Source of the DNA: Desulfosarcina sp.
GTDB taxonomy: Bacteria > Desulfobacterota > Desulfobacteria > Desulfobacterales > Desulfosarcinaceae
Assembly (NCBI GenBank): GCA_014237405.1
Contig: JABZFO010000115.1
Coordinates: 1 to 64,000, forward strand
Direction: 5' to 3'
DNA length: 64,000 nucleotides
The position numbers were made by a program, and so were the translations under genes. Numbering within the stretch: the stretch's first letter is position 1; the number at the start of each line of letters is the position of its first letter. Shown in pieces: positions 59,826-64,000 of the stretch. Under the pieces are notes generated by a model. It did not search any database and was not told the origin of the DNA. It worked only from the letters and a program-made list of their open reading frames with translations.

Positions 59826-60468
59826 CGTTTTTCTCCAGCGCGTCCCAGATTAGTCTCGGATCGAAAGTCATGGCGGCAATCATGGTAAGAACCACCACAG
59901 CAGCAAAAAAGACGATCCCTCTTCCGGCTACGATGGTGCTCAGGTATCCGAGCCGGACCAGGGCCACCAGCACCGTCACCACAAACACATCCAGCATGGA
60001 CCAACGGCCCACCACCTCGGTGATGCGATACAACCGGGTGCGCTCTTCAGGCCGCCAACTGGAGCGCCGCTGCACCGAAAGCAGCAGCCCGCTCAAGGCG
60101 GTCAGCTTGGCAATAGGAACCACGATGCTGGCCACGAAGATAATCAGGGCAATCCCCCAGGAGCCGGTCTGCATGAAAAAGATGACCCCGCTCATGATGG
60201 TGTCGGACTGGGTGCTGCCCAGGTAGGTGGTGACGGTAACCGGCAACAGGTTGGCCGGAATATAGAATATAAAGGCCGCAATCACCAGAGCCCAGGTACG
60301 GGTGATGCTGTTTGGCTTTCTAAAATGAAGTCGCGCACCACATCGGGGGCATCTGACATGCACCCGGCCGGCCATCGACGTCCGGCGGACCAGCAGGCCG
60401 CAACTGTGGCAGTTGAACAGGCCGGATCGGGCGGCAGTATGGGCTGCATGCACGCAGGTCATCGCCAT
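59806..60468 (-). CDS. pqiA: PqiA-family membrane protein (second half)
   Basis: FNCHSCGLLVRRTSMAGRVHVRCPRCGARLHFRKPNSITRTWALVIAAFIFYIPANLLPVTVTTYLG. Confidence 0.85.
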   Translation of the reverse strand: MAMTCVHAAHTAARSGLFNCHSCGLLVRRTSMAGRVHVRCPRCGARLHFRKPNSITRTWALVIAAFIFYIPANLLPVTVTTYLGSTQSDTIMSGVIFFMQTGSWGIALIIFVASIVVPIAKLTALSGLLLSVQRRSSWRPEERTRLYRITEVVGRWSMLDVFVVTVLVALVRLGYLSTIVAGRGIVFFAAVVVLTMIAAMTFDPRLIWDALEKNDESIAH

Positions 60469-61070
60469 CCATCCATTCTCTCCCAGATGGTGCGGGGATC
60501 CAGAAACACATTGACTGCTGCCAGCACAAACACCAGCGCAAGAAAGGCGAACAGGGCCGTGCCGGGGATGATAGTGGCCATTTTCGCCAGCTTGACCACA
60601 GATACCAGGATTCCCAGCAAAAATACCTCGGTCATGCTCCACGGGCGAAGGATGAGGGCCAGCCTGAAAATCCGCCGACTGGCCGGCAGGCAAGCACCCC
60701 GTTTCATCGGCCACAACACGTACACGAGGGCCCCCAGCAGTACACAGGGAATAAGCATGCTGGTGAACAGGACCAGTATTGCCACCCCGGCCATGCTCTC
60801 CTGGGAAAGGATAATCGTACCGGTGATGAGGGTGGTCTCCAGAATGGACCCCTGGGACTCCAGCGATAAAAAGGGGTAAAGGTTGGCGATAACCAGAAGC
60901 ACCAGACCGGTAATGGCGCAGGCCAGGGTCCGATCAATGGTTTCCGGATAGTGGACGTACAATAACGACCCGCAACGGCTGCACCGGGCTTTGCTTTTTT
61001 CCGGCAGCGATTGCACGCGGTGCAGCAGGTCACACTCGTGGCAGGCAATCAGCGTTTGCGTCGTAGCCAC
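60459..61070 (-). CDS. pqiA: PqiA-family membrane protein (first half)
   Basis: LIACHECDLLHRVQSLPEKSKARCSRCGSLLYVHYPETIDRTLACAITGLVLLVIANLYPFLSLESQG. Confidence 0.85.
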   Translation of the reverse strand: MATTQTLIACHECDLLHRVQSLPEKSKARCSRCGSLLYVHYPETIDRTLACAITGLVLLVIANLYPFLSLESQGSILETTLITGTIILSQESMAGVAILVLFTSMLIPCVLLGALVYVLWPMKRGACLPASRRIFRLALILRPWSMTEVFLLGILVSVVKLAKMATIIPGTALFAFLALVFVLAAVNVFLDPRTIWERMDGWR

Positions 61071-61346
61071 AGAACACCTTCAGTTTCATCATCGGCGTTT
61101 TTCCGGAAAACCGGCATGCCCCGAATATGGGCCATCAGCGGGGCAATACTCAGCAGCAAATTCCGGAAACCGTTTTAGGGCCGCGGAAAATGTTCGGGAC
61201 GGCAGGGATACGGCCAATTATTTGAAATACCGTTTAAATACCACTATTTCCGAAACCATGCAATGGTTTCATGAACACTGGCGGGTCCACGGCCGCATGC
61301 ACATTCCGCCTGGAGTCGTCATTCTCACCGGTGATTTGAACGTGTT

Positions 61347-61505
61347 TCAGGCAACCTGCAGATCGGGTTTGCCCTTGCGGCGGCGAATCACCTTTACAAC
61401 GGTGGGTGTCGTTTTAGCGTGGGAACCGGCATTCCGGTTTTGGTCGGTTTGCATAAACAGCTGGAACAGCTTGGCCTCAATTTTCTTTCGTTTGTTCTCG
61501 TCCAT
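61347..61505 (-). CDS. Putative 52-aa basic protein
   Basis: MDENKRKKIEAKLFQLFMQTDQNRNAGSHAKTTPTVVKVIRRRKGKPDLQVA*; amphipathic and charged, with plausible start and stop. Confidence 0.35.
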   Translation of the reverse strand: MDENKRKKIEAKLFQLFMQTDQNRNAGSHAKTTPTVVKVIRRRKGKPDLQVA

Positions 61506-62196
61506 CAATTTTTCTTTTTAGTCTTTCTTCTTGGTTGTCAGTTATGGTTCTACCCCACTGCAGACAGGTAAATCAGGAGTATCCAGCTATAAATTGCACA
61601 CAGCGGTTCACCACATGTGTGATTATCAGCAATCCACCAGCCGTTCAGGGATTTACGTCTGCATTACGCTTTATAAAGGGAGGCAAACACCGCTTTACGT
61701 AGGGGTAAACGCATTACCTGCCAGCGGCAGGAATTCTGCGTTGGCGCCCTATCTACAACAGATAAACAGACTTGGCAAGCACTAAATGCCGATAGGTCAA
61801 CTCTCATGGATTCTTTTTTCCACCGGAACAATCATACAATGTCGCACAATCAGAACCAATCGCCGCCCATATAGACGCATACCTGCGCCCCTGTGTTTTG
61901 ACGACTCCCCTCCCCCACTGCCTTTATGAAATTGTAATTACAGGGTTTTTTTAAGTAACCGGCTTTTATGGATCGGGCACATTTTATGCTCTACTGCGAA
62001 GCTGGGGTTTAATATTCCGTCGCCTGGGACGATAAAATCGGATAAAACCTGTTTTTGATACCTCTCCGCTTGCGGCGGAGTAGTTTATTTGGTAAAGGTA
62101 CTCACAGGGTCCAATGCCCTGCCAATTTTGGAAACTCGGTCAACTTGTAATCCAATTGCAGATGACAACCCTTAATCAGAACAGGAGGCGGCATCA

Positions 62197-63516
62197 ATGA
62201 ATGATGATCTCATTCAGTTGGGCGGTAAAAAGCGGAACACCTTCATGGACAAGGTCAAAGAGATCCTCCCGGAAGGAGGCAACTTAAATCTGTGCCTCAC
62301 CTGCGGGGCGTGCTCTTCCGGATGCCCGGCAACCGGTCTGGAAGGTATGGATCCACGGAAATTTTTACGCATGGCGGCGCTGGGGCTGGATGAAGAGATC
62401 GCCAAATCGGACTGGCCGTGGATGTGTACCCTGTGCCAGCGCTGCATCTACGTCTGCCCGATGCAGATCGACATTCCGCAGCTGGTCTATAACGCCAGGG
62501 GGCTGAGGCCCAGGGAAGAGCGCCCCAAAGGCATCCTTGGTTCCTGCGACATGGCCCTAAGAAATGAAAGCACCAGTGCCATGGGCACCGCACCCGACGA
62601 TTTCGTCTTTGTGGTCGAGGACGTGCTGGAAGAGTACCAGGAGGCGCAGCCGGAATTTGCCGACATGCAGGCGCCCATCGATAAAGAGGGGGCTGAATTT
62701 TTCTTGAACCAGAATTCACGGGAGCCGGTCACCGAACCGGACGAACTGGTCCCGCTGTGGAAAATCCTGCACCTTGCCGGCGCGGACTGGACGTACGGCA
62801 GCGCCGGCTGGGCCGGAGAAAACTACTGTATGTTTCTGGCGGACAACGACTCCTGGAAGCAAGTCACCAGTACGACCGTGAACCAGGCCAACAAATTGGG
62901 GGTGAAAACGTTTCTCAACACCGAGTGAGGGCACGTCACCTTCTCAGTCCGGGCCGGACTGAAAAAATTCAACCTCGAACACAATTTTGAAGTCAAAAAC
63001 ATCTATGAGTACTATGCCAAGTGGATTCGAGAGGGCAAACTGAAGGTCAACTCAGACTGGAACAAAGACCTGAAAATCAAGTTTACGGTACAGGACCCCT
63101 GCCAGATCGTCCGCAAAAGCTACGGCGACCCCATTGCCGAGGATCTGCGGTACGTCGTCAAATCCGTCGTGGGTGAAGAGAATTTCATCGACATGCAGCC
63201 CAACCGCTCCAACAACTTCTGCTGCGGCGGCGGCGGCGGATTTCTCCAATCCGGTTTTAAAGAACAGCGTCTCGAGTACGGCAGGATCAAAGATCAGCAG
63301 ATCAAGGCCACCGGCGCTGACTACTGCATTGCGGGCTGCCACAACTGCCACGCCCAGATCCACGAGCTCAGCGAGCATTATGGCAGCCACTACCCTGTGG
63401 TTCACCTGTGGACCCTGATTTGCCTCTCCTTGGGTATACTGGGCCCCAATGAACGGGAATACCTGGGTGATGACCTGAAGGAAGTGAACGTCTTTCACCC
63501 GGAAACCGCCATGTAG
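62197..63516 (+). CDS. HdrD/DsrK-like Fe-S/CCG-domain oxidoreductase, candidate selenoprotein with TGA (62926-62928) read as Sec
   Basis: CLTCGACSSGCPATG and CTLCQRCIYVCP clusters; NTE-TGA-GHVTFSVRAGLKKFN continues in the same frame to DPCQIVR, FCCGGGGG and AGCHNCHAQI and stops at 63516. Confidence 0.85.
62929..62961 (+). promoter_or_regulatory. Putative bacterial SECIS element
   Basis: Stem CAGTCC (62945-62950) / GGACTG (62956-62961), loop GGGCC, 16 nt after the TGA. Confidence 0.65.
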
Positions 63517-63526
63517 ATTTTTTACT

Positions 63527-63624
63527 GTCATTCCCGCGCAGGCGGGGCACGTAGTGAAGCATTAGCGCTATCCAGGGCACATTTATTTTTAGGCAACACG
63601 GATCCCCGCCTGCGCGGGGATGAC
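63527..63624. repeat. REP/MITE-like palindromic repeat
   Basis: gtcattcccgcgcaggcgggg ... ccccgcctgcgcggggatgac inverted arms; encodes the VIPAQAGI-type spurious peptide. Confidence 0.9.
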
Positions 63625-63639
63625 GGGCCTGCCACCAGG

Positions 63640-64000
63640 ATGCGCTCTCCGTTGAGCCGCCTGGCGGCAGCCGCCTCCCCGGGGGACAGTATCATGGACA
63701 GCCGCTTGACCGTAAAGGAGCTGGAGTCTCGCTGGGAAAAGGCACTGACGGCGACCCGGACTGCTGCGGCAAGACACCCACGAGCCTACCGGGAGCTGAA
63801 AGCCCTGGCCGCTGAAATCGTCGGGCACCCCATCGATATCAACGACTATTTCCCCACCGTGGAAAAACTGGTCAACCGGCTGGAAACCCTGGATCCCGGC
63901 GGCCGAGGAAGCATCTTCGAGATCTTCAACGCCCGCATCTCGCCATCGAGCATCTGGCACGTGAAGATGCTCAGGATGGAATGCCGGGACCTTTTAGCCC
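63640..64000 (+). CDS. Hypothetical protein, C-terminus beyond window
   Basis: Open frame MRSPLSRLAAAASPGDSIMDSRLTVKELESRWEKALTATRTAAARHPRAYRELKALAAEIVGHPIDINDYFPTVEKLVNRLETL... Confidence 0.5.
   Translation, partial: MRSPLSRLAAAASPGDSIMDSRLTVKELESRWEKALTATRTAAARHPRAYRELKALAAEIVGHPIDINDYFPTVEKLVNRLETLDPGGRGSIFEIFNARISPSSIWHVKMLRMECRDLLA

Noticed and set aside
58131-59888. 585-aa plus-strand ORF
   Set aside because: Antisense shadow of PqiB; the minus strand has clear MCE domains.
63589-63960. Minus-strand ORF ending VIPAQAGIRVA
   Set aside because: Part is a translation of the common palindromic repeat; the plus-strand frame is more convincing.

Overview
The window looks like a high-GC chromosomal segment of a Desulfobacterota (Deltaproteobacteria)-type anaerobe. 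The taxon is inferred from gene content only. From left to right I read: a thioredoxin-fold protein, a NUDIX hydrolase and an acyl-CoA dehydrogenase/EtfB/EtfA cluster in which EtfA is fused to XRE-HTH and cupin domains; a PHP phosphatase; a cold-shock protein; two tandem glutamate dehydrogenases; a PEP-synthase-like protein; cytochrome b, Rieske and multihaem c-TPR genes; an RND efflux operon; RelE-type and HicAB toxin-antitoxin loci; an HD-GYP protein; a dicarboxylate symporter with binding domain; mmsA; and a two-gene lower-GC cassette. A large cobalamin-uptake island follows, with two B12 riboswitches, BtuFCD, ExbBD-TonB, a BtuB-like receptor and a BtuF-CbiZ fusion, interrupted by a SNF2/TPR helicase plus zinc-finger pair. 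The window ends with an MFS transporter, a Pqi/MCE system and an HdrD/DsrK-like protein. Main observations: (1) a strong selenocysteine candidate, an in-frame TGA followed by a SECIS-like hairpin, in the HdrD/DsrK-like protein at 62197-63516; (2) about fifteen genes that appear to have lost internal blocks, typically about 25-40 codons, either in frame or with a frameshift, which suggests systematic assembly loss or extensive gene decay; (3) tandem gdhA genes with near-identical flanks and divergent coenzyme domains; (4) several families of interspersed short tandem or inverted repeats, including a 165-bp MITE-like hairpin and STRR-armed elements. All family calls come from reading the translations; no database search was run.
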